64,000 nt of DNA, from positions 62,001 to 126,000 of the forward strand of contig JAIYDP010000116.1 in assembly GCA_027487435.1 (NCBI GenBank), in the 5' to 3' direction. Shown here piece by piece: positions 8,720 through 15,937 of this stretch. Under the pieces are notes generated by a model. That model did not search any database, had not been told where the DNA came from, and worked only from the letters and a program-made list of their open reading frames with translations. The first letter of the stretch is position 1; each line of letters opens with the position of its first letter. The stretch is from Verrucomicrobiaceae bacterium (GTDB lineage Bacteria > Verrucomicrobiota > Verrucomicrobiia > Verrucomicrobiales > Akkermansiaceae). Position numbers and translations under genes: made by a program.

Positions 8720-9889
8720 ATGCGTCATCTCTTCGCCACATTCCTTCTCGTTACACGTCTCATTGCCGAACCCGCTGTAGACAGCCGTATCCTCATTCCA
8801 GAGGATCAAGTCACCCTTGCCGCTGTCGAAGCATCGATCACCCGCGGTGTGGATTATCTTGTTGGCAAACAAAACGCCGACGGTTCATTTGGCGGAGCCA
8901 CTCGTACCAAGGGGCTTAACATCTACGCCCCACTTCCCGGCGCCCACCATGCCTTCCTCGCTGGTGCTAGCGGCCTAGCGCTCTCAGGTTTGCTTGATTC
9001 CCAAGACTCGCGCCCCGCCGTCACAACCGCCATCCAAAAAGGCGAAGCATGGATGTTTGAAAAACTCCCCAACCTTCGCCGCGCCGAAACCACCACCACC
9101 TACAACGTCTGGGGACATGCTTACGGTCTCCGTGCGTTATGCCGACTCCATGCCATAGCAAAAGAGAATCCCCAACAGCAAAAAAAAATCCAAGAACTCG
9201 CGCAAGCACAAATCGAACTCGCAAACCGCGTGGAAGACCTCAACGGCGGTTGGGGTTACCTCGATATCTATGACGATTTCTACACCCAGAAACCCACAGG
9301 TATCACCACCTCGTTCACCTCCGCTACCATGCTTCTCGCCATGCGCGAAGCTCGTGATCAACTCGGCAGCACTCTTAGCAAAAAGGCTATTACGTCCACC
9401 CTAGCCTCCATTCGCCTTCAGCGCTTCCCGGATAATACCTACGCCTACTCCCATGGGCATCATATCAATCCCACAGGTGAAATCAATCGCCGCAATGGCT
9501 CCCTCGCTCGTTCACAAGCCTGCAACGCAGCTCTTCGTGCCTTTGACGACACCACCGTCACCGATGCTATCATCAAGACCTGGTGCGACAATTTTATCGA
9601 GTTCGAAAAATGGCTCGACCACGGACGCAAAAAGCCCCGCCCGCACGAGTCCACGTTCAAGATATCTGGCTACTTTTACTACTACGGCATCTATTATTTC
9701 ACTGAAGCCGCGCGCACGCTCCCTGTCGATCAGCAACGTGCCCTTGCTCCCAAGCTCGCCCGCATCATCCTCACCCGCCAAGAAAAAGACGGCTGCTGGT
9801 GGGATTATCCCCTCTATGACTACCACCAGCCCTACGGCACCGGCTACGCCCTCATGTCCCTCCGCTGGTGCCGCGAGATGATGAAATGA
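8720..9889 (+). CDS. Secreted prenyltransferase/squalene-cyclase-repeat (alpha/alpha-toroid) protein
   Basis: This 389-residue protein has an N-terminal signal peptide (MRHLFATFLLVTRLIA) and QW-type repeats: YLVGKQNADGSFGG, LNGGWGYLDIYDD and RQEKDGCWWDYP. The spacing fits the alpha/alpha toroid of squalene/hopene cyclases and prenyltransferases. The DxDD protonation motif of hopene cyclases and the zinc ligands of prenyltransferases are not seen, and a signal peptide is unusual for those enzymes. Secreted toroid proteins like this are common in Planctomycetes and Verrucomicrobia and have unknown roles. It follows the adaptor gene by 11 bp, so the two are probably co-transcribed. Confidence 0.75.
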   Translation: MRHLFATFLLVTRLIAEPAVDSRILIPEDQVTLAAVEASITRGVDYLVGKQNADGSFGGATRTKGLNIYAPLPGAHHAFLAGASGLALSGLLDSQDSRPAVTTAIQKGEAWMFEKLPNLRRAETTTTYNVWGHAYGLRALCRLHAIAKENPQQQKKIQELAQAQIELANRVEDLNGGWGYLDIYDDFYTQKPTGITTSFTSATMLLAMREARDQLGSTLSKKAITSTLASIRLQRFPDNTYAYSHGHHINPTGEINRRNGSLARSQACNAALRAFDDTTVTDAIIKTWCDNFIEFEKWLDHGRKKPRPHESTFKISGYFYYYGIYYFTEAARTLPVDQQRALAPKLARIILTRQEKDGCWWDYPLYDYHQPYGTGYALMSLRWCREMMK

Positions 9890-10336
9890 TTTGATCGCTC
9901 CGTAGAGCGGGCATCCTGCCCGCGTCCAAATACCCGAAAAATCTTAGGAAACTACGGCGTAGATGGGGCGAAGAAAGCTCACTGCCCGTGCATCCCCCCC
10001 AAACTCCTCACACTCACGAATGCTATTATCCCGAAATCCTAAGTACAACGCCGCCATCCGTTGCCATCATTTGCCGCGCAAGGCATTTCAGACCTTGGGG
10101 CAGCATCATTGGATGCAGCCCACTGCGGCCATGAAACGCCTTGCACATCAAAGCCTGGCAACGTCTCTCTGGCGTTGTAATTCGGATCTCGGGAATATTT
10201 CTTGCCGCCTTCGAGCCGCCCTGTAAAATCTCACTGTGTAAGTTTGTCGTGCACAAGGCAAAACATCCTCGGCAGCGCAGCCATCATTGCTCCAGAATCA
10301 TTTTGCTAAAATTTGCGTAAACCATAAATTACTGCC
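9890..10336. other. Intergenic stretch without a convincing gene
   Basis: This 447-bp stretch holds the GC-rich hairpin at 9907-9923 and possible but unconvincing reading frames on both strands (87 codons plus strand, 76 codons minus strand), with no ribosome binding site, no recognisable domain and atypical composition. A promoter for the following toxin-antitoxin-like operon probably lies in the AT-rich last 50 bp (TTTTGCTAAAATTTGCGTAA), but no strong -35/-10 pair is evident. Confidence 0.4.
9907..9923. repeat. GC-rich palindromic hairpin GCGGGC-ATCCT-GCCCGC
   Basis: A perfect 6-bp GC stem (GCGGGC at 9907-9912, GCCCGC at 9918-9923) encloses the loop ATCCT, 17 bp after the stop of the toroid protein. 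No T-run follows, so it is not a classical intrinsic terminator. The form resembles short dispersed palindromic elements found between genes in some Planctomycetes and Verrucomicrobia. I noticed no second copy in this window. Confidence 0.5.
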
Positions 10337-10600
10337 ATGACAGCAATCTTAACCATTGATCCAAACGGTTCAATCAGCCTCCTCCAATCGTTTCTGGATA
10401 AATTCCACGTGAAACTAGGTGCAACTCTTCTCGCTGATGTCAGCGATGCACCCTACTTGTTATCTGTAAAAACTTTAGATGAAGTTCGCCAATGCGATGC
10501 GGAGCAAAGCACCGCTGAAGCAGTAACGCCGGCGAAAGGGATGAAGGAAAATATGAAGGAATTCAATAAAGCTGGTGCGGGAATTTCATTTTCGGTCTGA
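10337..10600 (+). CDS. Small protein upstream of PIN toxin; probable antitoxin
   Basis: This 87-residue protein starts MTAILTIDPNGSISLL, ends three bases before a PIN-domain gene and is followed in the same operon by a third small protein. The position and size fit a type II antitoxin. The N-terminus looks like a short beta segment as in AbrB/SpoVT-type antitoxins (TIDPNGSISL), but the match is weak. The function rests mainly on context. Confidence 0.55.
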   Translation: MTAILTIDPNGSISLLQSFLDKFHVKLGATLLADVSDAPYLLSVKTLDEVRQCDAEQSTAEAVTPAKGMKENMKEFNKAGAGISFSV

Positions 10601-10602
10601 GT

Positions 10603-11040
10603 ATGAGAATTTACCCTGATATCTGCACGCTCTGTCGACCTTTCGACGATCAATCGCAACCACGCATCTGGTTGGAGACCCATGCTTTGTGCGTGATCCT
10701 AGATCTTGTCGAAATCGGCCAACTTGAGATGATTCGGTCTCCCATTCATGATCTTGAGAACTCTAGAAACTCAATGGAATCGCGTCGGCTTTGGGTAGAA
10801 CATTGTCTGAATCACGCATCCCGCAAAGTCGAGCTTACACCCGAGATCAAACAGAGAGCGAACGACTTGCAAGCGCATGGGGTAAAACCCATCGACGCTT
10901 TGCACGCCGCCGCCGCAGAATTCGCAGATTGCACTCACCTGCTGACCTGCGATGATCGTTTTCGAAAGTGCTACATCGGCCCAATAAATATCTTGAATCC
11001 AACAGATTTTGTAGTTGGATACTTCAAACAAAAACTATGA
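10603..11040 (+). CDS. PIN-domain putative ribonuclease toxin
   Basis: The 145-residue product has the PIN-fold acidic pattern: an early Asp in MRIYPDICTLCRPFDD, the central acidic region (IRSPIHDLENSR), and VKPIDALHAAAAEFADCTHLLTCDDRF, where the DALHAAAAE and TCDDRF segments are typical of PIN RNases. Relatives are VapC-like toxins that cleave RNA, often tRNA. It is embedded in a three-gene operon: the upstream small protein ends at 10600, and the downstream gene starts in an ATGA overlap. The catalytic acids appear intact. Confidence 0.8.
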   Translation: MRIYPDICTLCRPFDDQSQPRIWLETHALCVILDLVEIGQLEMIRSPIHDLENSRNSMESRRLWVEHCLNHASRKVELTPEIKQRANDLQAHGVKPIDALHAAAAEFADCTHLLTCDDRFRKCYIGPINILNPTDFVVGYFKQKL

Positions 11041-11243
11041 ACGCGACCATCGAAACAGAACAAGAGCTTAAAGAGGAAGCCTTCGCGGTCCTCCGTCAGC
11101 ATCTATCTCCCCACAAAGTGGCCAGACTGCTCTCCATCTGGCAAATTGGCAAAGGCGATTATGTCAATGATCGTGACTCACTTTTTGCTAATGACACAGT
11201 AGATACCCTTTTCCATCTGGCACTTAACAAGCAATCGAAGTGA
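11037..11243 (+). CDS. Small conserved-looking protein coupled to the PIN toxin
   Basis: The start at 11037 overlaps the stop of the PIN gene (ATGA), which points to translational coupling; the frame is open further upstream but inside the PIN gene. The 68-residue product has the core KEEAFAVLRQHLSPHKVARL followed by WQIGKGDYVNDRDSLFANDTVDTLF. I recall proteins of this type next to PIN or other toxin genes, but they have no assigned function. It may be the antitoxin, or a third regulator, of the operon. Confidence 0.6.
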   Translation: MNATIETEQELKEEAFAVLRQHLSPHKVARLLSIWQIGKGDYVNDRDSLFANDTVDTLFHLALNKQSK

Positions 11244-11337
11244 ACTACTCGGCCTTTTAGCAACAACTATACGAAATTCCCCCATCATTTCCCGAAACTG
11301 CTCAATCTCAATGTTTCCTTGTTCCCAATAAACGACA

Positions 11338-11377
11338 TAGTGTCTGAGAAAAAATACCCATTTTTTCTCAGGCACTA
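11338..11377. terminator. Bidirectional terminator between convergent operons
   Basis: An 18-bp stem (TAGTGTCTGAGAAAAAAT at 11338-11355 pairing with 11360-11377, one G-T wobble) closes the loop ACCC. The stem contains A6 on one side and T6 on the other, so the hairpin plus T-run works from both directions. It lies between the end of the PIN operon (11243) and the stop of rtcR (11393), exactly where a shared terminator is expected. Confidence 0.85.
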
Positions 11378-11392
11378 CATAACGCCAGCCTC

Positions 11393-13000
11393 TCATCCGC
11401 GCACCTGCTCAAATTTCACCCCAAATTTCGCCAGATATTTTTTCAGTCGATCCGCATCATTCGCGACTGCACGCTTTTCTCGCGATACCGCAAATAGCTT
11501 TCGGCCTGCATCGGAAATGCTTACGCTATCTCGGCAAACCCCCAGCACGTAAACCAACTGCGCTCGATCAAATGGATCTATCGCCGCGATGTCTTCCTCG
11601 TTCAAAATGTTTGTTAGATCATACTCGCTCGCGGGCAATTCTGACTCAGGCCGCTGCCACGATTGTTCGAGGCGTGTCATTTCCTCCTTCACATCTGCCG
11701 TGGTGATGCGGCCACGCGCGGCCAGAGTTGCCATCCGTGTGATCGCTGCATTTAAGTCGCGAAAATTCCCCAGCCATGCGGTAGTGGGCAAAAGCGCAAA
11801 ATGCAAAAATGCCTCTCGCGCCTCCTTGTTGAAGCTCACCGACCGACCATATTTTTCTGCGTAGCGCAGCAATTCATAATCAAGGTTCGGCTTGATGTCC
11901 TCCCTCCGTTGCGCCAGCGATGGTAACGTGAATGACCATAGATGGATTCGCGCCAAAAGGTCTTCGCGGAATTTTCCCTCGGCCACATCGCGCCGCAAAT
12001 CCCGATTGGTCCCGGCGATCAATTGAAAATCACTTTTCACCATCGCATCCGAACCAACGGGAAAGAAAATCTTATCTTCTAACGCTCGCAACAACATCGC
12101 CTGCTCATCCAAGCCTAACTCGCCGATCTCATCCAAAAAAAGCAAGCCACCATGGGCCTCGCGCAGGAGCCCAGGTCGGTCTTTTTGCGCGCCTGTGAAG
12201 CTGCCTCTCACATGGCCAAATAGTGTCGATGCCGCCAAATCACCCCGCAGCGTCGCGCAGTTTACTTCTACAAAATTTCCACGCAACCCTCCTCGCTGCT
12301 GCCGTAGTTCATAAATGCGCCGCGCCAACTGTGATTTGCCAGCACCCGTTGGTCCGCTCAACAATATCGGCTCCTTGGAGCGTAGAGCCACTTGCTCGAT
12401 GCGCCCGATCATCGTGTTAAATGCAGCATTTTTCGTCTTGATGCCACTCTTGAGAAAATCGGCGTCTTCTTTTGCCTGCTCTTCGAAGCGGGTACTAAGC
12501 TTATCGTATTTCGAGAGGTCCAGATCGATCACGTCGTAGCGCGCCTTTGAGCCTTTCGCGCGTTTCCCGCCCAGCGGCGGGCTGGATTGAATCAACTTTG
12601 CTGGTAAAAATCCCGCCTCCGTCAACAAGAACAAACAGATCTGCGCCACGTGCGTGCCCGTGGTGATGTGAACAAAGTATTCTTCCTTCTCGGTATCGAA
12701 TTGATATCCTTTCGCCCAATCGTATAAGGTACCATAGACCTTTTCGAAATCCCACGGATCGCCACCAAAATCAACCAAGTGCTGAACCACTTCACTCTCG
12801 GGAGAAACCTGCATGGCATCTCGTGCCGTTTGTAGCGCCGTATTGTGAAACGGTTGCTCATGGAGCAAGTCTAGTCGTCCGACGCACAGATCATCATGCT
12901 GAAACAATGACACCGTTGGACGCCAGGCATCCCAGCGATCTTCGCCACGCCCACGCCAATCCAACTGCGTACCCAATAATCCAATGATGACCTTTTTCAT
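11393..13000 (-). CDS. rtcR: RtcR, sigma54-dependent activator of RNA-repair genes
   Basis: The 535-residue protein has the RtcR layout: an N-terminal CARF ligand-binding domain (about 1-170, with MKKVIIGLLGTQLDW and FVHITTGTHVAQICLFLL), then an AAA+ sigma54-activation domain with Walker A GPTGAGKS (216-223), the sigma54-contacting GSFTGA loop (266-271) and Walker B LLFLDE (286-291). A C-terminal helical region follows in place of a well-defined Fis HTH. In known systems RtcR is kept inactive by its CARF domain and responds to RNA ends produced by damage. The gene starts four bases after the vapC stop, so it probably shares the vapBC transcript. It faces the rsr operon, whose sigma54 promoter is visible. 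Confidence 0.95.
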   Translation of the reverse strand: MKKVIIGLLGTQLDWRGRGEDRWDAWRPTVSLFQHDDLCVGRLDLLHEQPFHNTALQTARDAMQVSPESEVVQHLVDFGGDPWDFEKVYGTLYDWAKGYQFDTEKEEYFVHITTGTHVAQICLFLLTEAGFLPAKLIQSSPPLGGKRAKGSKARYDVIDLDLSKYDKLSTRFEEQAKEDADFLKSGIKTKNAAFNTMIGRIEQVALRSKEPILLSGPTGAGKSQLARRIYELRQQRGGLRGNFVEVNCATLRGDLAASTLFGHVRGSFTGAQKDRPGLLREAHGGLLFLDEIGELGLDEQAMLLRALEDKIFFPVGSDAMVKSDFQLIAGTNRDLRRDVAEGKFREDLLARIHLWSFTLPSLAQRREDIKPNLDYELLRYAEKYGRSVSFNKEAREAFLHFALLPTTAWLGNFRDLNAAITRMATLAARGRITTADVKEEMTRLEQSWQRPESELPASEYDLTNILNEEDIAAIDPFDRAQLVYVLGVCRDSVSISDAGRKLFAVSREKRAVANDADRLKKYLAKFGVKFEQVRG

Positions 13001-13004
13001 GGCT

Positions 13005-13397
13005 TCAATATCCCATCAATTTCAGTCCCGCCACCCGAGAAAAGTCCTGTACATTTCGCGTTACCAAGGGAACATCATGTTCTATCGCCGTTGCTGCGAT
13101 CCATAAATCATTGGCCCCCATGATGTTTCGGCTCAATCGTAATTTACGCGTGATTCTCGCATAGCAACGCGCCGTTGCTTCGGTGGATGGAACCTTTTGG
13201 AAGTGCTGCAACATCGCCTGACAGGCTGGCGACTCAACATCATCAAATCCCTCGATGAATTCCCCCACCGTCACCGCTGAGATGAGCGGAATCATTGCGC
13301 AATGTTGCTTGAGAAAAGCCATGGCAGCCCCCACGCCTTTTTTCTTTTCGCGCTCGAGATCAATCAGAAAGCACGTATCAAACAACATCGAATTCAT
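13005..13397 (-). CDS. vapC: VapC-type PIN ribonuclease toxin
   Basis: The product of 130 residues has intact PIN acids: Asp near the start (MLFDTCFLIDLERE), Glu in the middle (VTVGEFIEGF), NDLWIAATAIEHDVPLVTRN and the following DF. The start at 13397 is preferred because it overlaps the antitoxin stop as ATGA. VapC toxins typically cleave specific RNAs such as initiator tRNA. The gene sits between vapB and rtcR with only 4 bp before rtcR, which puts an RNA-cutting toxin and an RNA-damage sensor on one probable transcript. Confidence 0.88.
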   Translation of the reverse strand: MNSMLFDTCFLIDLEREKKKGVGAAMAFLKQHCAMIPLISAVTVGEFIEGFDDVESPACQAMLQHFQKVPSTEATARCYARITRKLRLSRNIMGANDLWIAATAIEHDVPLVTRNVQDFSRVAGLKLMGY

Positions 13398-13633
13398 GAC
13401 CATGGATCATCGGGTGCTGCATCTTCACGTTGCGCCTTTTCCCAATAGCGCAAGGTCTTTTCATCCTCCGCAGGCATCAATGCCAAAGCTTCCAGCAAGT
13501 CACCGCAGGTGGGCGCGATTGCGTCCCATTTGGCTCTTTTGATCACCTGAGAAAAAGAATCTTTCTCGGTGCGTCGCGCTCGTTTTAGCACCTCATACGC
13601 CTCGATATCGATCGATATTGTTTTCGTTGCCAT
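13394..13633 (-). CDS. vapB: VapB-family antitoxin
   Basis: The 79-residue protein begins MATKTISIDIEAYEVLKRARR, the start of the PF02697-type VapB antitoxins, followed by EKDSFSQVIKRAKW; the C-terminal half is acidic and would wrap the toxin. The start at 13633 fits the family better than an ATG 21 bp upstream. It overlaps vapC by the ATGA. VapB proteins usually repress their own operon with VapC, so rtcR expression may be under the same control. Confidence 0.8.
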   Translation of the reverse strand: MATKTISIDIEAYEVLKRARRTEKDSFSQVIKRAKWDAIAPTCGDLLEALALMPAEDEKTLRYWEKAQREDAAPDDPWS

Positions 13634-13848
13634 GCATGCAGCATACACAGACATGATGGCCCGTCAATATTATTTTCCGTATCCACAAAAAATTCGATCA
13701 AGTATATCGCATGATAGATAAATAACTAGCGAAAAAGATAAACCAGCGATAAATAAATTTCTCTGGAAATTATCCAGAAAAAATATTTCATCAAAATTTC
13801 CCTTATAACATCGATGTTTCTAAAGATTTTTCCCCTCAATAGCAAAAC
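13634..13848 (+). promoter_or_regulatory. Candidate upstream activating region for RtcR
   Basis: This AT-rich gap lies between vapB and the sigma54 promoter of rsr. It contains GATAAATAA at 13717-13725 and again at 13748-13756 (31 bp apart, about three helical turns), a related AGATAAA between them near 13736, and the inverted repeat TCTGGA-AATTA-TCCAGA at 13762-13778. These are plausible sites for RtcR oligomers about 70-130 bp upstream of the promoter. The promoter of vapB-vapC-rtcR must also lie here, on the opposite strand. Binding-site assignment is inference. Confidence 0.4.
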
Positions 13849-13865
13849 TTGGCACGCTGCATGCC
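13849..13865 (+). promoter_or_regulatory. Sigma54 (-24/-12) promoter of the rsr operon
   Basis: The sequence TGGCACGCTGCATGC (13850-13864) carries GG at 13851-13852 and GC at 13863-13864, exactly 10 bases apart as in TGGCACG-N4-TTGC. Transcription should start near 13876, 18 bases before the rsr ATG at 13894. This fits the divergent sigma54 activator gene rtcR. The element also reads as the inverted repeat TTGGCA-N7-TGCCAA, which may be coincidence. Confidence 0.88.
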
Positions 13866-13893
13866 AATAGAGAGAAGAACCACAACAAACAAA

Positions 13894-15462
13894 ATGAACA
13901 AATCACTCTTCTCAACTCTCCGCTCGTTCGTGCGGTCTCCGGATTCGACAAACGATGCTGGCGCCCCGGCCTACCAGCTTTCCCCCGAAGCTGCTCTTGC
14001 TCAGCTCGCCTGCACTGGTTGCCTTTCGCAAACGTTTTACGCCACTGCCGAAACTCAACTGGATCGCGTATTGCAACTTGCTCGTCAAGTGGACACAGAT
14101 TTCCTTGCTCGCACGGCCCTGTATTCGCGTCAGGTCGCTCACATGAAGGACATGCCTGCCTTGCTCTGCGCCGTGCTCGCTTCGCGGAATCTTGATCGCT
14201 TGAACGATGTTTTCCCTCAGGTCATCAACAATGCTCGGCTCTTGCGGAACTTCGTGCAAGCCATTCGCTCAGGAGTGACCGGTCGGAAATCTCTCGGTAG
14301 CGCACCCCGCCGTTTGGTTCGTCAATGGCTCGACCTCGCCGATGACGAAACCTTGCTCGCTGCGACCATTGGCAATGACCCCTCCCTTGCCGACGTGATT
14401 AAAATTGTTCACCCTCGTCCACGTTGTCCACGCCGTGAAGCGTTCTACGCTTGGATCATCGGCAAACCACACGATCCCGCGTTGCTGCCTGACATCGTGC
14501 AGGAGTTTGAAGCATGGAAAGCAGATCGCACCCGGCCATTGCCACGTGTTCCGTTTCGTTTGCTTACCGCGCAGCCACTCACCACGGAGCAATGGACAGA
14601 AATCGCTCGCCATGCCAACTGGACGACCACACGGATGAACCTGAACACCTTTGCCCGCCATGGGGTTTTGAAAAATACCGAAGTCGTCAACGTTCTCGCA
14701 AAACGATTGTCCGATGCCGCATTGGTGCGCAAAGCCAAAGTCTTTCCGTATCAACTTCTCGCCGCCTTCCTCAATGTCTCGAACGACATCCCACAAGTGC
14801 TCTCACTCGCTTTGCAGGATGCGCTCGAAGTTGCCACGGAGCAGGTTCCAGCCTTGCAAGGAAATGTTTTTGTCGCCATCGATATTTCCGGCTCCATGCA
14901 AAGCCCCGTCACCGGGGAGCAACAAGGCCGTAGCTCTAAGGTTCGTTGTCTGGATGTTGCCGCACTCATCGGTGCCGCGATCGTCCGCAAAAATCCGTTA
15001 GCCACGATCATCCCGTTCCACGAAGTTGCCACGCAAGCATCATTGAACCCGCGCGATTCCGTGCTGACCAATGCGCGTATGCTCGCCAACTTGCCTTCTG
15101 GTGGCACCGATTGCAGTGCTCCCTTGCGGTGGATCAATCAGATGAATGCCTCGCCCTCCTTGGTGATCATCGTTTCGGATAACGAGTCCTGGTGCCATGT
15201 CCATAATCGTCAATCGACGCCGGTTATGCGCGAGTGGAGTAAAATCAAAGCACGTCAGCCCGATGCCAAACTGGTGTGCATGGATCTTGCTCCCAATACC
15301 ACCACACAAGCTCCGGATCGTGCCGATATCCTTAACATCGGTGGATTTAGCGATGAAGTCTTCACCCTCGTGAAAAACTTCGCCGATAGCAACTCGGATC
15401 CCGATCATTGGCTGCAACGTATCAATCAACAAGTGCTGCGCGCTACCCTGCGCATCGCATAA
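13894..15462 (+). CDS. rsr: Rsr, Ro60-family RNA-binding protein (TROVE + vWA)
   Basis: The start at 13894 is set by the sigma54 promoter, which excludes an in-frame codon further upstream. The 522-residue protein has the N-terminal HEAT-like ring of Ro60/TROVE proteins (YQLSPEAALAQLACTGCL, then RVLQLARQVDTDFLARTALYSR) and a C-terminal von Willebrand A domain with the MIDAS motif DISGSM starting at Asp330. Ro60 proteins bind Y RNAs around the ring and misfolded RNA ends in the cavity. In other bacteria rsr is linked to Y-RNA genes and rtcBA; here five Y-like RNAs follow directly, then rtcB. Confidence 0.95.
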   Translation: MNKSLFSTLRSFVRSPDSTNDAGAPAYQLSPEAALAQLACTGCLSQTFYATAETQLDRVLQLARQVDTDFLARTALYSRQVAHMKDMPALLCAVLASRNLDRLNDVFPQVINNARLLRNFVQAIRSGVTGRKSLGSAPRRLVRQWLDLADDETLLAATIGNDPSLADVIKIVHPRPRCPRREAFYAWIIGKPHDPALLPDIVQEFEAWKADRTRPLPRVPFRLLTAQPLTTEQWTEIARHANWTTTRMNLNTFARHGVLKNTEVVNVLAKRLSDAALVRKAKVFPYQLLAAFLNVSNDIPQVLSLALQDALEVATEQVPALQGNVFVAIDISGSMQSPVTGEQQGRSSKVRCLDVAALIGAAIVRKNPLATIIPFHEVATQASLNPRDSVLTNARMLANLPSGGTDCSAPLRWINQMNASPSLVIIVSDNESWCHVHNRQSTPVMREWSKIKARQPDAKLVCMDLAPNTTTQAPDRADILNIGGFSDEVFTLVKNFADSNSDPDHWLQRINQQVLRATLRIA

Positions 15463-15471
15463 GATTCTCAG

Positions 15472-15506
15472 GGGCGATGCTTCGTTCTGACTTCGGTCAT
15501 CGTCCC
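15472..15506 (+). terminator. Hairpin with TTCG tetraloop after rsr
   Basis: TGAC-TTCG-GTCA (15488-15499) is a stable tetraloop hairpin nested within GGG-CGA (15472-15477) pairing with TCG-T-CCC (15500-15506). It starts 9 bp after the rsr stop. No long T-run follows, so it may attenuate, protect or mark a processing point between the mRNA and the noncoding RNA array, not fully terminate. Confidence 0.45.
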
Positions 15507-15516
15507 TTAACCCCTT

Positions 15517-15638
15517 TTCGATGAATGCCTTCATGACTCCATTGGTCGTCGGTTCGAGTCCGACCCTGCTCCCCCAGCAGGTAGCTCAGTTGGTAGAGCA
15601 GTAGTAAAAAAGCGTCATGACAAACTTTGTCATCGGAA
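15517..15638 (+). ncRNA. Y-RNA-like RNA 1 with permuted tRNA-like domain
   Basis: The 5' strand has GAATGC (15523-15528) and the 3' strand CTTTGTC (15625-15631), the pair of conserved blocks shared by all five RNAs and resembling the Ro-binding helix of Y RNAs. Outer pairing is CGATGA/TCATCG (15519-15524/15630-15635) and inner pairing TCATGAC/GTCATGA (15531-15537/15614-15620). Inside lie, in this order, a T arm (15548-15564, stem GTCGG/CCGAC, loop TTCGAGT), an acceptor-like stem CCTGCT/AGCAGG (15565-15570/15576-15581, loop CCCCC) and a D arm (15584-15599, loop with GG). This is the order of a tRNA opened at the anticodon arm. Confidence 0.85.
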
Positions 15639-15657
15639 TCTTTATCTGATCCACACT

Positions 15658-15793
15658 TTTGCCGAATGCAGGGTGAAACTACATCACTACAAATTGACCA
15701 GGTTGCGGGTTCGAGTCCCGCCGGAGATTTTTACTCCGTAGTTCAACTGGATAGAACAGGATTGTTTCCCCATCCCTTGTCGGCATTTTTTTT
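15658..15793 (+). ncRNA. Y-RNA-like RNA 2 with permuted tRNA-like domain and T-run
   Basis: Conserved blocks are GAATGC (15664-15669) and CCTTGTC (15775-15781). The outer stem is TGCCG/CGGCA (15660-15664/15781-15785), and GAAAC (15675-15679) can pair with GTTTC (15764-15768). The tRNA-like core runs T arm (15705-15721, stem GCGGG/CCCGC, loop TTCGAGT), acceptor-like stem CGGAG/CTCCG (15722-15726/15734-15738) and D arm (15741-15757, stem GTTC/GAAC, loop with GG). A run of eight T follows at 15786-15793, so this RNA may end at its own terminator or be partly terminated. Confidence 0.85.
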
Positions 15794-15805
15794 AACATAT
15801 TCCTT

Positions 15806-15917
15806 TTTCGATGAATGCACCAATGTTTCCATTTGTTGCCGGTTCGATTCCGGCCAGGCGAGAGCCTGTAGCTCAAATGGTAGAGCCATGCATCACATTG
15901 ATTCCCCTTGTCATAGA
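15806..15917 (+). ncRNA. Y-RNA-like RNA 3 with permuted tRNA-like domain
   Basis: Conserved blocks are GAATGC (15813-15818) and CCTTGTC (15906-15912). The 5' end repeats the TTCGATGAATGC of RNA 1. CAATG (15821-15825) pairs with CATTG (15896-15900). The core has a T arm (15838-15854, stem GCCGG/CCGGC, loop TTCGATT), an acceptor-like stem CAGGC/GCCTG (15855-15859/15864-15868) closed by a GAGA tetraloop of the GNRA type, and a D arm (15871-15886, stem GCTC/GAGC, loop AAATGGTA). The tetraloop replaces the free ends of a real tRNA acceptor stem, so it could not be aminoacylated in the usual way. Confidence 0.85.
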
Positions 15918-15937
15918 TTCCCAATCACAAAATCATT

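Noticed and set aside
9963-10256. Possible small genes on both strands.
   Set aside because: Neither frame has a ribosome binding site, family motif or typical codon use.
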